A stretch of 64,000 nucleotides of DNA, taken from positions 57,423-121,422 of the forward strand of contig JADEXA010000014.1 of assembly GCA_015207365.1 (NCBI GenBank), read 5' to 3'. Numbering within the stretch: position 1 is the stretch's first letter; each line of letters starts with the position of its first letter. The notes below the pieces were generated by a model, which did not search any database, was not told the origin of the DNA, and saw only the letters and a program-made list of their open reading frames with translations. This DNA comes from Vacuolonema iberomarrocanum LEGE 07170. GTDB lineage: Bacteria; Cyanobacteriota; Cyanobacteriia; Elainellales; Elainellaceae. This document shows, piece after piece, positions 35,349 to 44,062 of this stretch. A program made the translations under genes and the position numbers.

Positions 35349-36959
35349 TCACAACTGCCGTTCGACTTCTAGCACTTGTCCTGGAGAGAGAGATTGGAGG
35401 CGATCGCTCAAATCTAGCCACGGTTGGAGTTGCCCACTCTGATAGGTGCGGCTCATAACGACATAGATCGAAGTTTGAGCCGCTCCAATGCCTGCCGCTT
35501 GGATGATACCCCAGTCTTCGGCTTTGAGGGTGTCGGTGAGGTGCCATTGTCCATCAGCCCAGCGAAGTTCGCGGGTGAAGCGGAATGGAGCCGCCGTTTT
35601 GCCGACGATCAGCATTTTTTGTAAGAGCGATCGAATCAGGTTGGGGAAGAAGCGTCCAGCGGTGAGCATAACAACCCGCAAAATCATCAGGTTGAGCGGC
35701 GTCATCTGCTTTTGCTTCGCCCAGCCGAGGTTGCCTTGGATCTGGATGCGATCGACCTCCACGGCCACGGAATAAGCTCCAACCAAATGCCCCACCGCAT
35801 TTTTGCTCTTGCCCCCTTGCTGGACTTGCAGAGAAAATTGCGTGTCTGAAGCCACCAACGCGCCATCTCGAAACAGCTTGAACACGCCGCCTTTGTTGAG
35901 GGCGAGGTAGAGTTCTGTATTGTGGCGGCGATCGATCAGGATCTGAGCGTTTTTGAACCAGATTTGCCCCTGTTGGCGGGGGGGGAGCGCCGGACGCTGG
36001 GGCACGAAGTTTTCCCAGGCCAGCAGATAGTTCCAGGTATGGTGGCCGACGATATGGTCGTCGGCGTAGCAGGGGGCTTTGCCCTTGGCGAGCCCCTGAA
36101 GAAAGCGATCGTTGATGCTGAGGGCGTCGGGAAGCCAGCGCCCCACCCGCTCAAAGCCATCGGGGAAGAAGTTGTAGGTATTGCGGCTGGTGTATTCGCC
36201 GCCAAAGGAGCCATCCGGATGGACAAACTCGGTGGCAAGCTGCACGGCGCTGCTCAGAGCCTCTTGAATGCGCGGGTCGGGGGTGAGGTCGTAGATCCAG
36301 GCGAGGCAAGACACCGTGAGGGTATGGTAGCCCGGATCGCAGCCTTCGTATTCCTGGAACCAGCCTTCCGGATTTTGCCAAGACAAGACCTTTTCGATGC
36401 GCTGCGCTTTGGCACCCTCCCAACGCGACTCATTGAGCAACCGCGAGAGGATATCCAAACACAGCACAATCAATGCCTGGTGATTCGTGAGCTGCCCGCT
36501 TTCCTGATGATGGACCAACCAGTCGGCCCGCAACACAAAAAAGTCAAGCAAGCGCTGATCGTTTAGCCCCAGCCGTCGATAGCTCTCTAGGCAAGCCAGT
36601 AGCGAAAAGGCCGCTGCCCCCCCGGCGCGCTCAAAGGGGAAGTAGTCGTCGCAGGAACCGTCTTTGTGGGCGCTTTTGGCGGCATAGTGGATGCCTGCAC
36701 TCACCCAGTCCCGCAGAGCGGGTTGTTGGTAGTAGGGGTTTTCGGGCAGGGACGTGGTATGGGCCAGGGTGAGGGGAAAGACAAACTCCTGCGCCATGCC
36801 GCTGGGAAAGTCGATGATTTTGTAGTGCCAGAAGTTGCGATCGAAGCAGCCGTAGGTAGGGCTATGGGGATTGCGATCGCCCAAGGTCAAAATCTTAGGA
36901 ATCTGCGCCAGCGCTTCTTGGGCAAAGAGATCACGGGACATTACATCAGAACGGGTCAT
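35349..36959 (-). CDS. Conserved hypothetical, alpha/alpha-toroid-like protein
   Basis: A 536-residue protein with no confident family name. The first ~330 residues show repeated helical segments with aromatic/Gly turns (GSCDDYFPFERAGGAAAF, LSWQNPEGWFQEYEGCDPGY, ATEFVHPDGSFGGEYTSRNT), as in (alpha/alpha)6-barrel lyases, glycosidases and terpene cyclases. The C-terminal ~200 residues are beta-rich (LYLALNKGGVFKLFRDGALV), as in heparinase-type enzymes. The gene begins within the last four bases of the upstream glycosyltransferase gene, indicating coupling and a shared polysaccharide pathway. It could be a polysaccharide lyase or hydrolase; no catalytic residues are assigned. Confidence 0.7.
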   Translation of the reverse strand: MTRSDVMSRDLFAQEALAQIPKILTLGDRNPHSPTYGCFDRNFWHYKIIDFPSGMAQEFVFPLTLAHTTSLPENPYYQQPALRDWVSAGIHYAAKSAHKDGSCDDYFPFERAGGAAAFSLLACLESYRRLGLNDQRLLDFFVLRADWLVHHQESGQLTNHQALIVLCLDILSRLLNESRWEGAKAQRIEKVLSWQNPEGWFQEYEGCDPGYHTLTVSCLAWIYDLTPDPRIQEALSSAVQLATEFVHPDGSFGGEYTSRNTYNFFPDGFERVGRWLPDALSINDRFLQGLAKGKAPCYADDHIVGHHTWNYLLAWENFVPQRPALPPRQQGQIWFKNAQILIDRRHNTELYLALNKGGVFKLFRDGALVASDTQFSLQVQQGGKSKNAVGHLVGAYSVAVEVDRIQIQGNLGWAKQKQMTPLNLMILRVVMLTAGRFFPNLIRSLLQKMLIVGKTAAPFRFTRELRWADGQWHLTDTLKAEDWGIIQAAGIGAAQTSIYVVMSRTYQSGQLQPWLDLSDRLQSLSPGQVLEVERQL

Positions 36960-37924
36960 AAATTATCGAGGTCGCGGCGACGCAGCCGATATTGGGTTTC
37001 TTCTAACAACCGACGGTTGGCCGACATCAAATCGGCTACCAGGCCAAACATCCAAAGCTGGAAGCCAATCAAAATCAACACCGCCGCCAGAATCAAACTG
37101 GGCGCACGGGCACGGGTCGGATCCACCAGGAAAAATAGCAACAACCACCGTACGCCTAGCAAGCCGCCTAGCGCCAGGGGGAGACTACCCAGCCATGCAA
37201 AGAACCGTAGTGGCCGATAAATCATAAAGATCCGCAGGATGGTGACAGCGGAACGGAAGACATAAGAAGGAATACTGCGCACCAGGCGCGATTTCCGCAA
37301 CTGCGGATTCGTCCGAATCGGCACCGACACCACGCTCATCCCCCGCTGCCCTGCCTGGATGATGGTTTCTAGGGTGTAGGTGTAGTTGTTGAACACATTC
37401 ACCTGCATCGCGGCTTCTCGGCTGAGGGCACGGAAACCACTGGGCGCATCGGGCACATTGGTCTTGCTGGCCAGCCGCACCATGCCACTGCCAAAGTTCT
37501 GCAATACTTTTTTGACGTAAGAAAAATGCTGGGTATCCCAGATGGGGCGTTCGCCAATGACGATATCCGCTTGTCTGCGTAGAATCGGCTGAATCAGCGT
37601 CGGAATATCGTCGGCGCAGTATTGGTTGTCGGCGTCGGTGTTGACAATGATATCGGCTCCGGCCTTGAGGCAGGCTTGCAACCCCGCCATGAACCCCCGT
37701 GCCAAACCCTGATTGGAGGAAAACTGCACAATGTGGTCAACGCCATGGGCTTTGGCCACGTTCACCGTGTCGTCTGTGCTGCCATCGTTGATAATCAGCC
37801 ACTCCACTTCATCCACCCCAGGAACGCTGCGAGGCAAGGCCGAGAGGGTCAGCCCCAGGGTTTGCTCTTCGTTGTAGCAGGGAATCTGAATGATCAGTTT
37901 GGTCATAGAACCGCCATGGGTCAT
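36956..37924 (-). CDS. Family 2 glycosyltransferase (polyprenyl-phosphate sugar transferase-like)
   Basis: A 322-residue GT-A enzyme. The N-terminal catalytic domain has IQIPCYNEEQTL, WLIINDGSTDDT and the metal-binding DxD at residues 97-99 (IIVNTDADNQY). Two C-terminal membrane helices (about 240-268 and 276-302) anchor it, as in dolichol/undecaprenyl-phosphate mannosyl- or glucosyl-transferases and GtrB-like enzymes. ATG at 37924 (MTHGGS) or 37906 (MTKLII) may be the start; the second gives the standard N-terminus. It overlaps the toroid-like gene by four bases. Probably adds sugar to a lipid carrier for a surface glycan. Confidence 0.87.
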   Translation of the reverse strand: MTHGGSMTKLIIQIPCYNEEQTLGLTLSALPRSVPGVDEVEWLIINDGSTDDTVNVAKAHGVDHIVQFSSNQGLARGFMAGLQACLKAGADIIVNTDADNQYCADDIPTLIQPILRRQADIVIGERPIWDTQHFSYVKKVLQNFGSGMVRLASKTNVPDAPSGFRALSREAAMQVNVFNNYTYTLETIIQAGQRGMSVVSVPIRTNPQLRKSRLVRSIPSYVFRSAVTILRIFMIYRPLRFFAWLGSLPLALGGLLGVRWLLLFFLVDPTRARAPSLILAAVLILIGFQLWMFGLVADLMSANRRLLEETQYRLRRRDLDNL

Positions 37925-38065
37925 GCACCCGATGAACCTGCTTGAGGGTACAGGATTTTTCTGAGTAACACTCTACCGTGAAGTGACCCACCCGAGGCGA
38001 TGGATGGTAGAAGAAATACTTAGATGAGGTTTGGAGTGGGCGATCGCCCCACAATCAATGACTTT

Positions 38066-38920
38066 CTAATTTCTCTCCTGGCTTCGTGCCAAGCCACAAT
38101 CAGAAATCGGTATCACTTTTGCTCCAAATATGCGTCTGGGAATAACCAACTCAGGGGGAGAAATTTCAGCTGAGCCAATATAGCCTTTACTGACTTCAAT
38201 AATGCCAGTCTCTCTAGTACCTACAACTTCTAATGTAAAACCGTACACTGTAGGATCTGCCCAATGATTGATGGAATAATTCCTCCCTTCTGTCGGAGCA
38301 ATTTGTTGAATTTCTCCAAGGTGTTCCACTAAATCTGGACAGTTATTGACAACTTGTGTCGCTTGCGAATAGCTCCATACAAAAGTATCCAACGCCCATT
38401 CATGGCGAGACTGCATTGACGCATATTTTCCAGGAAACCCCTCCCTTACCCACCAGTGATAGGGAATCGAAATAATTGTCAGTATTATTCCTAGGGCGAG
38501 GAAGCGATTACACAGCAATCCAATTTTTGCTACCCTTCTAGTTCTGAAAAAGAAAAAGATGAGCGAAACTAGCCAGCTAGATATAAAGAATCCAAGAACA
38601 TACCTGAGAGGAAAGGCATTGATTGCTATTAGCGTAATACTCAGGCTTAAGGCTGGGGCAAAGAACCTCCATACAGAGTGAATTGTCAGATTCCTCAACG
38701 CCAAGCCCAGAAGAATGGGCGCGACCAAAGAGCTATATAAAACAAATAGTAAGATTGAAAAACTGCGATCGATTGCTGAAAATGTGTTATCAGCTCCATA
38801 TGCTGATCCTGCTTGAAGAAGAAGCACGGTGGCACAGAAACAAATAAAGCTAGAGCCTGCGTATGGTAGAAACTTTCTAAGTCGTACTAAAAATTTGTTT
38901 TCGCTTGCTGATTTAACCAT
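38066..38920 (-). CDS. Membrane protein of unknown function, paralogue 1
   Basis: A 284-residue protein with an N-terminal cytoplasmic stretch, about five hydrophobic helices in residues 14-170, then a soluble C-terminal domain of ~110 residues (NCPDLVEHLGEIQQIAPTEG, VYGFTLEVVGTRETGIIEVS, LVIPRRIFGAKVIPISDCGL). The soluble part, with a small beta domain following a helix ending in VEHLGEI, is reminiscent of the Coa1/Tim21-like fold; that is tentative. A second, clearly homologous copy lies at 39207. Base composition is A+T-richer than neighbouring genes, and HIP1 sites are scarce inside it, which may point to acquisition. Confidence 0.65.
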   Translation of the reverse strand: MVKSASENKFLVRLRKFLPYAGSSFICFCATVLLLQAGSAYGADNTFSAIDRSFSILLFVLYSSLVAPILLGLALRNLTIHSVWRFFAPALSLSITLIAINAFPLRYVLGFFISSWLVSLIFFFFRTRRVAKIGLLCNRFLALGIILTIISIPYHWWVREGFPGKYASMQSRHEWALDTFVWSYSQATQVVNNCPDLVEHLGEIQQIAPTEGRNYSINHWADPTVYGFTLEVVGTRETGIIEVSKGYIGSAEISPPELVIPRRIFGAKVIPISDCGLARSQERN

Positions 38921-39062
38921 AGCTTTGCGTAGCTTTTATAACTCTTTGTCCGAAATAGATGATCTTAAACAAAATATAGTTTGCCTAGTATGGCCCAATC
39001 ACTAGGCTGATTTTTACATCAGTGTTTAAAGTCAGCGTGATGAAGTTTCATCTGCTGTTGTG

Positions 39063-39170
39063 ATCGCCCCCTCAGCCTATATATAAACTTTGTCAAAATC
39101 TACTCAATTCTCTGAGGAAAATCGTATCGTCGATGTGGTTCATAGAAAGAGGATGAATGATGAGCGATCG
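39063..39170. repeat. Direct repeat A (pair with 41058-41165)
   Basis: GATCGCCCCCTCAGCCTA, ATCGTATCGTCGATGTGGTT, CATAGA and GAGCGATCGCCC recur in order at 41058-41165 with scattered differences. The two copies flank the second membrane paralogue and the toxin-antitoxin pair. Confidence 0.7.
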
Positions 39171-39206
39171 CCCTACAACCATGGAGTTTCTGGTCTTTTC
39201 CTGGCT

Positions 39207-40037
39207 TCATTCCAAGCCACAATCAGAAATCGGTATCACTCTTGCTCCAAATATGCGTCTGGGAATAACCAACTCAGGGGGAGAAATTTCAGCTGGGCCA
39301 CCAAGACCTTTACTGATTTCAATGATGCCAGTCTCTCTTGCGCCTACAACTTCTAACGTAAAACCGTATTCTGACACGCCTCCCAAATAACCGATGTAAT
39401 AGTTCCGTCCTTCTGTTGGAGCAATCTGTTGAATTTCTCCGAGGTGTTCTACCAAATCTGGACAGTTATTAACAACTAATATTGCTTGCGGATAGCCCCG
39501 TCTAAAAGTATCCAGTGCCCATTCTTGGCGAGACTGCATTGATGCATATTTTCCAGGGAACCCAGCTCTCATCCACCAGTGATAGGGAACTGAAATGATT
39601 GTCAGTATTATTCCTAGGACTAGGAAACGGTTACACAACAATCCAATTTTTGCGATTCTTCTATTTTTGAAAAAGAAAAAAATGAATGAAGCTAGCCAAC
39701 CAGATACAAAGAATCCAAGAACATAACTGAGAGGAAATGCATTAATTGCTAGTAACGTAACATTCAAGCTCAAGATTGGAGCAAAGAATTTCCATATGGG
39801 TTGAATTGTCACCCTCCTCAACAATAGATTTAAAAGGATGGGTGTAGCCCAAGAACTATATACAACAAATAGTAAGACTAACCAACTGTTGTCAACCGTG
39901 TTATAGGATCCATATCCTGATCCCAATACAACAAGAAGAAGAGCGGTAGCATAGAAGCAAGTGACGCTAGATCCTGCGTATAGTAGAAATTTTTTAAATC
40001 GTACTAAAAATTTGTTTTTGCTTGTTGATTTAACCAT
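39207..40037 (-). CDS. Membrane protein of unknown function, paralogue 2
   Basis: A 276-residue paralogue of the 38066 gene; they align along the whole length (MVKSTSKNKFLVR, FPGKYASMQSRQEWALDTF, NCPDLVEHLGEIQQIAPTEG, ELVIPRRIFGARVIPISDCG). The similarity continues into about 60 bases upstream (CATAGCTTTGCGTAG and on) and about 30 bases downstream, so a segment larger than the gene was duplicated. Shared features are four or five helices and a C-terminal soluble domain. Differences are concentrated in the loops after residue 40, suggesting diversification after duplication. Confidence 0.65.
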   Translation of the reverse strand: MVKSTSKNKFLVRFKKFLLYAGSSVTCFYATALLLVVLGSGYGSYNTVDNSWLVLLFVVYSSWATPILLNLLLRRVTIQPIWKFFAPILSLNVTLLAINAFPLSYVLGFFVSGWLASFIFFFFKNRRIAKIGLLCNRFLVLGIILTIISVPYHWWMRAGFPGKYASMQSRQEWALDTFRRGYPQAILVVNNCPDLVEHLGEIQQIAPTEGRNYYIGYLGGVSEYGFTLEVVGARETGIIEISKGLGGPAEISPPELVIPRRIFGARVIPISDCGLE

Positions 40038-40202
40038 AGCTTTGCGTAGTTTTTATAACTCTTTATCCGAAATAGACAATCTTAAATAGATATCGTCTGT
40101 AGTAAGAAAAGACTAGCAAGCTAAGGTTAGCATTCCAAGTAGCAGGAAGTATCTACCTATGCTCTGCTGTTAAAACCTATGCTCTGCTGTTAAAACGCAA
40201 TG

Positions 40203-40607
40203 TTAGCTAGTTGGTGGTAACAACCTTGCAAAACCTTCTTGCTCAAAGTGGCGATCAGTTGTCAAAGCCTCACTCACACCACGTTGACGCATCAAAACAA
40301 AGCTGACAGCATCACACAAAGAATACGTTTTATCTTTCCGATCAACCAAAAGTTGCATGGCTTTTCGGTGTAACTGCTCATCAACCCATATCATCTCAAT
40401 GTCCGGGTTATCTACTAGGTCCATTACAAATGCGAGTACCTGAGACCTGGGAAAACGACGAACTAAGGCAAGAGCAACTAACTCGGCTAGAACATGGCTG
40501 TGTGTCAATAATCTATTGCCAGCATCATGGACTAATCGAACAGCTTGATCGTGTTGCCGTTCATCCCGGTGGATGTAGCACAATAAGCCTGATGTATCTA
40601 AGAGCAC
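40203..40607 (-). CDS. PIN-domain toxin, VapC-like
   Basis: A 134-residue PIN-fold ribonuclease. It has the first acidic residue in LLDTSGLLCYI, Glu in SHVLAELVALAL, the third/fourth acidic residues in SLCDAVSFVLM, and LTTDRHFEQEGF near the end, which is the complete PIN signature. VapC toxins cut specific RNAs when released from the antitoxin. The start is GTG (40607), 16 bases after the antitoxin stop, so the two form an operon. The antitoxin comes first, as is usual. Confidence 0.85.
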   Translation of the reverse strand: MLLDTSGLLCYIHRDERQHDQAVRLVHDAGNRLLTHSHVLAELVALALVRRFPRSQVLAFVMDLVDNPDIEMIWVDEQLHRKAMQLLVDRKDKTYSLCDAVSFVLMRQRGVSEALTTDRHFEQEGFARLLPPTS

Positions 40608-40622
40608 AACTAAAACTAATCT

Positions 40623-40901
40623 CTAGTAGTCATCTGCGTAAGCTCTAGCCAGGTCAGCATCAATCTGGTCATTATCTGAACCCGTTGCATATCCCAAACT
40701 GATGGCACCTGCATAGCTCCTGAACTTTTTCCTTGTTTGTTCCTGAAGCTCTGGAGTGACACGGGCCTCGCTGACAGCAATACTCTGCTCACTGAGGATG
40801 GTCAAAATCCATTCTGTAACAGATATCCCCACAGCATTGGCCTTTTGCTGGAGGTCTTTGTAAACTTCATCATTTATTTCTAGCGTTAACTGATGGTTCA
40901 T
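40623..40901 (-). CDS. Antitoxin partner of the PIN toxin
   Basis: A 92-residue protein from ATG 40901 (MNHQLTLEINDEVYKDLQQK). The first ~45 residues look like a ribbon-helix-helix DNA-binding unit (LTLEINDEVYKDLQQKANAV then SVTEWILTILSEQ). The acidic C-terminal tail (GSDNDQIDADLARAYADDY) would bind and block the toxin. The pair is expected to repress its own promoter. The longer frame to 40934 adds MYKQIACLFRI, which is not family-like. Confidence 0.78.
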   Translation of the reverse strand: MNHQLTLEINDEVYKDLQQKANAVGISVTEWILTILSEQSIAVSEARVTPELQEQTRKKFRSYAGAISLGYATGSDNDQIDADLARAYADDY

Positions 40902-41243
40902 AATCCTAAACAAGCAAGCTATCTGCTTATACAAAGATATCTTTTCTAAAAGCCGTCAGCTAACTCTCCACTATCAGCCTTGCTAAGTTTAAGGGGCATA
41001 ATTCTTAAACCCGACCATGATTTTTCGGTCGATTGGGTAAATTGCGCAACTGCTGCGATCGCCCCCTCAGCCTAATGTAGACTTTGCCAAAATCCGCTTA
41101 ACCCTCTGAGGAGAGTCATATCGTCGATGTGGTTCATAGAGAGATGTTGGATGAAGAGCGATCGCCCATTATTCAAAGCCGTGAAGGTGGAAGGAGCGAT
41201 TCTTCTATTTGGGTGAGTCGATCTTCTGCTGGAGCAAAACGCA
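40902..41243. other. Intergenic with direct repeat copy
   Basis: Holds the promoter region of the toxin-antitoxin operon and the second copy (41058-41165) of direct repeat A. No gene was seen. Confidence 0.5.
41058..41165. repeat. Direct repeat A (pair with 39063-39170)
   Basis: Same order of blocks as the first copy (GATCGCCCCCTCAGCCTA; ATCGTCGATGTGGTTCATAG; GAGCGATCGCCC). Together the copies bracket about 1.9 kb. Confidence 0.7.
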
Positions 41244-42197
41244 CTAGCGGGGGACAGAGACTTGGCCGAGGATTCCGGTGATCACATCATCCACCTTGAG
41301 GCCGTCGAGTTGCGCTTCAGGTCGAAGGATGAGGCGGTGGCGGAGGAGGGGGGCGGCGACGGCTTTAATATCGTCGGGGGTGACATAGTCGCGATCGCCC
41401 AGCCAGGCATGGGCTTTGCTGGCGTGCATCCAGGCGACAGCACAGCGAGGGGATGCCCCTAGCTCCAGGTCGGCATGCTGGCGGGTGCGCTGAACCAGGG
41501 CAAGAAGGTAGTCGAGTAGCGCATCGGTGAGGTTGACCTGGCGCACGAGCTGACGGGCGGCGAGGACATGCTTCACCCCCAGGATAGGTTGGAGTTTGGC
41601 GAGATCCTGGCGGCGGGTTTGTAGCGTGGTTTGGGCGTTGACCAACATCTGCCGCTCGGCTTTGGCTTCGGGATAATCGACCACCAGCTTGAACAAGAAG
41701 CGATCGAGCTGCGCTTCGGGGAGGGGATAAGTGCCTTCAAATTCCAAGGGGTTTTGGGTGGCGACGACCCAGAACAAATCCGGTAGAGGTAGGCTGTCGC
41801 CATCAATGGTGACCTGCTGTTCCTCCATCGCTTCCAGCAACGCCGCCTGGGTTTTGGGCGGCGTACGGTTGATCTCGTCCGCGAGCAGGATTTCGGTGAA
41901 GATGGGGCCTTTCCGCAGGGTGAAGTTGCGGGTGTTGAGGTCAAAAATGTTGGTGCCCAGCAAATCGGATGGAAGGATGTCGGGCGTGAGCTGGGCACGG
42001 CTGAACTCGGCCTGGGTCAATCGTGCCATGACCTTGACCAGCAGTGTTTTCCCGGTTCCTGGCACCCCTTCGAGGATGACATGGCCGCCACTGAGGAGCG
42101 CAACAAGGAGTTGTCGTACCAGGGTATTTTGCCCGACGATGACGGCTCCAAGTGCCTGAGCGAGTTTAACGAATGCGGCTTTGGGAGGGGTGGTCAT
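41244..42197 (-). CDS. MoxR-family AAA+ ATPase
   Basis: A 317-residue chaperone-type ATPase. Walker A is GVPGTGKT at residues 44-51, Walker B LLADEINRTPPKTQAALLEAM, sensor 1 VVATQNPLEFEGTYPLPEAQ and an arginine finger near LDRFLFK. MoxR proteins help assemble or activate partner proteins, often with a VWA/DUF58 protein. Here it is last in an operon after DUF4129 and DUF4350 genes, with a four-base gap to the latter. No DUF58 gene follows, which is unusual. Confidence 0.92.
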   Translation of the reverse strand: MTTPPKAAFVKLAQALGAVIVGQNTLVRQLLVALLSGGHVILEGVPGTGKTLLVKVMARLTQAEFSRAQLTPDILPSDLLGTNIFDLNTRNFTLRKGPIFTEILLADEINRTPPKTQAALLEAMEEQQVTIDGDSLPLPDLFWVVATQNPLEFEGTYPLPEAQLDRFLFKLVVDYPEAKAERQMLVNAQTTLQTRRQDLAKLQPILGVKHVLAARQLVRQVNLTDALLDYLLALVQRTRQHADLELGASPRCAVAWMHASKAHAWLGDRDYVTPDDIKAVAAPLLRHRLILRPEAQLDGLKVDDVITGILGQVSVPR

Positions 42198-42201
42198 AGG
42201 T

Positions 42202-43350
42202 TCAAGGCAAATCCCGGCGGAGTTGTTGCAGTTTACCCAACCAGATTAGCAATTCTCGCTCAGAGAGACGATGATTTTTCTGGAGGCGGCTTAAGACGGC
42301 CTTGAGGTCGGTGGTGGGTTTTCCGGTTTGGCTTTTCCAGGTCGTGAGCAACATGTTGAGATCAACGGGAGCTGCACCTAGCCCGAGCGATCGCTGAATC
42401 CGCTCTCGCTCTGCCTTGCCAATGGTTTCGACCACGAACTCGCTGCTTTCGGCTTTGTGCAGCACGCTGCCAAGAGCCTGGATATAGGCTTCGCTGCTGT
42501 TTTGCTTGGGTATTTCGATTTTTATCGGCGGGCCGAGGCGGCGATCGCCCCACACCATGAGCACCACCAGCACAACGGCCTGCACCAACACCAGCAGTAC
42601 GGGTGTGCGGCTCAAATAGTTGAGTAGGGTATCTTGGGTTTCCTCCGCTTCGGTTTCGCGATCGCGGTAGCCATGCAAATACTCATCGATATAAATGGGC
42701 AATTGCGGCTCCATCACCAGATTGGCTAGAAACGGGATATTGCCGGGTTCCGAGAAATAGGCGTTAGCCGCCAGGAACGGTGGGCCAACGTAAATCACCT
42801 TGCCATTGCCGATCGATTCCTCCCAGGCCACAGCCCCAGCAGCATCTTCCAGCAAACGCAGGTTCTCTGAACGCAGAAACCGCCGCCGCCGAGTTTCCAC
42901 CTTCACGGCACCCTGGGGACTGTCCAGTATCGATAAGAAATCGGTGTCGGCAATGGGGGTGTCGATGCCCACCAACACCAATACATTCCCCAATTCGACC
43001 CAGGCCGTATCGGCGATGGATGATGGTGCCAGGGATGGAAAGACCCGCACGAGCACTTTGGGGTTGGCAATATCAGGAACTGGGGCATCGGCATCGGGTT
43101 CCTCTTCCTCCGCAAACGGGGTAAAGGAATCGGACGTCAGCCCCAAGCCAGATAGGGGACGTTCCCATCGCTGTAGAGGTGCGCCTTGCTCTTGCAGATA
43201 GGCATACCAGGCGGCGTAGCCTTCCGGGGCACGGCTGTAGGTAGAGCCTGTCTGCAACTGATTGTTGGTGGGTGCAAGCACCAGACTGAGAATAATCAAG
43301 CTCCCGACAATCAGGGCAACAATCCAGTTGCGGCGCGTTGTGCCTTTCAT
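42202..43350 (-). CDS. DUF4350 domain membrane protein
   Basis: A 382-residue protein. An N-terminal helix (about 8-28: WIVALIVGSLIILSLVLAPT) precedes a periplasmic DUF4350 domain (PEGYAAWYAYLQEQGAPLQR; KVLVRVFPSLAP; NGKVIYVGPPFLAANAYF). A second helix (about 250-272) is followed by a cytoplasmic tail. ATG at 43350 overlaps the DUF4129 stop as ATGA, showing translational coupling; the longer frame to 43383 is rejected. DUF4350, DUF4129 and MoxR genes often occur together in bacteria in complexes of unknown role. Confidence 0.83.
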   Translation of the reverse strand: MKGTTRRNWIVALIVGSLIILSLVLAPTNNQLQTGSTYSRAPEGYAAWYAYLQEQGAPLQRWERPLSGLGLTSDSFTPFAEEEEPDADAPVPDIANPKVLVRVFPSLAPSSIADTAWVELGNVLVLVGIDTPIADTDFLSILDSPQGAVKVETRRRRFLRSENLRLLEDAAGAVAWEESIGNGKVIYVGPPFLAANAYFSEPGNIPFLANLVMEPQLPIYIDEYLHGYRDRETEAEETQDTLLNYLSRTPVLLVLVQAVVLVVLMVWGDRRLGPPIKIEIPKQNSSEAYIQALGSVLHKAESSEFVVETIGKAERERIQRSLGLGAAPVDLNMLLTTWKSQTGKPTTDLKAVLSRLQKNHRLSERELLIWLGKLQQLRRDLP

Positions 43351-43973
43351 GAGGCAGAGATCTCCTGGAACGCGTGCTGGCACTGCTGATAGCGCTCGGC
43401 GGTGATGGGGCGATCGCCAAAGTGCAGTTGTTCGTGGGTTTGCACCAGCAGAGCATAGGCTTGCGATCGCGGCAGGCTCTGGAGCAACGATAAGTATTCC
43501 CCATCGGTACGGCTGCTTTGCTGACGAATCAGGTTGGCATCATTCAGCCGCTGCAGGGCAGCCATGTAGAGGGCACGACAAGCTTCCCGGTAATCTCCGG
43601 CTTGCTGCGCCCGACGCGATCGCGCCACCCATTCTTCCACCGATGTCTGCGGTGTGTCTTCGACCTGGCCGACGCTGACAAATTCCCGTCGGGTGCCGAG
43701 CAATCCGGCCATGTAGGGTGCCAGCAACCGATAGAGTTGCCAGCTCGCCCAGCTAATGAGAAGGACAGCCACTGCCCAAAAAATAACTTCATAAACCCAT
43801 TCGGGAATTTGCCAGTCTGGGAGGTAGTCACCCAACGGCTGGTCATTGCCAAACAATGTGAGCTGCAGCCATTCCCCCAGGTTGCGACTAGCCCGCCCAA
43901 AGACCCAGCCTGGCCCCGTTTGTCGGAACTCCGTTGGTTGAAACTGGGCAATGAGGAAAGCGTTGATGAACAT
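43347..43973 (-). CDS. DUF4129 domain membrane protein
   Basis: A 208-residue protein from ATG 43973 (MFINAFLIAQFQPTEFRQTG). A single helix (about 65-85: VYEVIFWAVAVLLISWAS) is followed by a cytoplasmic DUF4129 domain with SVEEWVARSRRAQQAGDYRE, CRALYMAALQRLNDANLI and GEYLSLLQSLP. It is first in the three-gene DUF4129-DUF4350-MoxR operon, downstream of trpE on the same strand; trpE could be cotranscribed with it, since only about 90 bases separate them. Confidence 0.82.
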   Translation of the reverse strand: MFINAFLIAQFQPTEFRQTGPGWVFGRASRNLGEWLQLTLFGNDQPLGDYLPDWQIPEWVYEVIFWAVAVLLISWASWQLYRLLAPYMAGLLGTRREFVSVGQVEDTPQTSVEEWVARSRRAQQAGDYREACRALYMAALQRLNDANLIRQQSSRTDGEYLSLLQSLPRSQAYALLVQTHEQLHFGDRPITAERYQQCQHAFQEISAS

Positions 43974-44062
43974 CGGGTTCACAGTGGCAAAAATGAACGA
44001 CTGAAGAGTTGAGTGCGGGCGATCGCCCCAGGATAACAAACCGCGACTTTGGCAATGACGGA

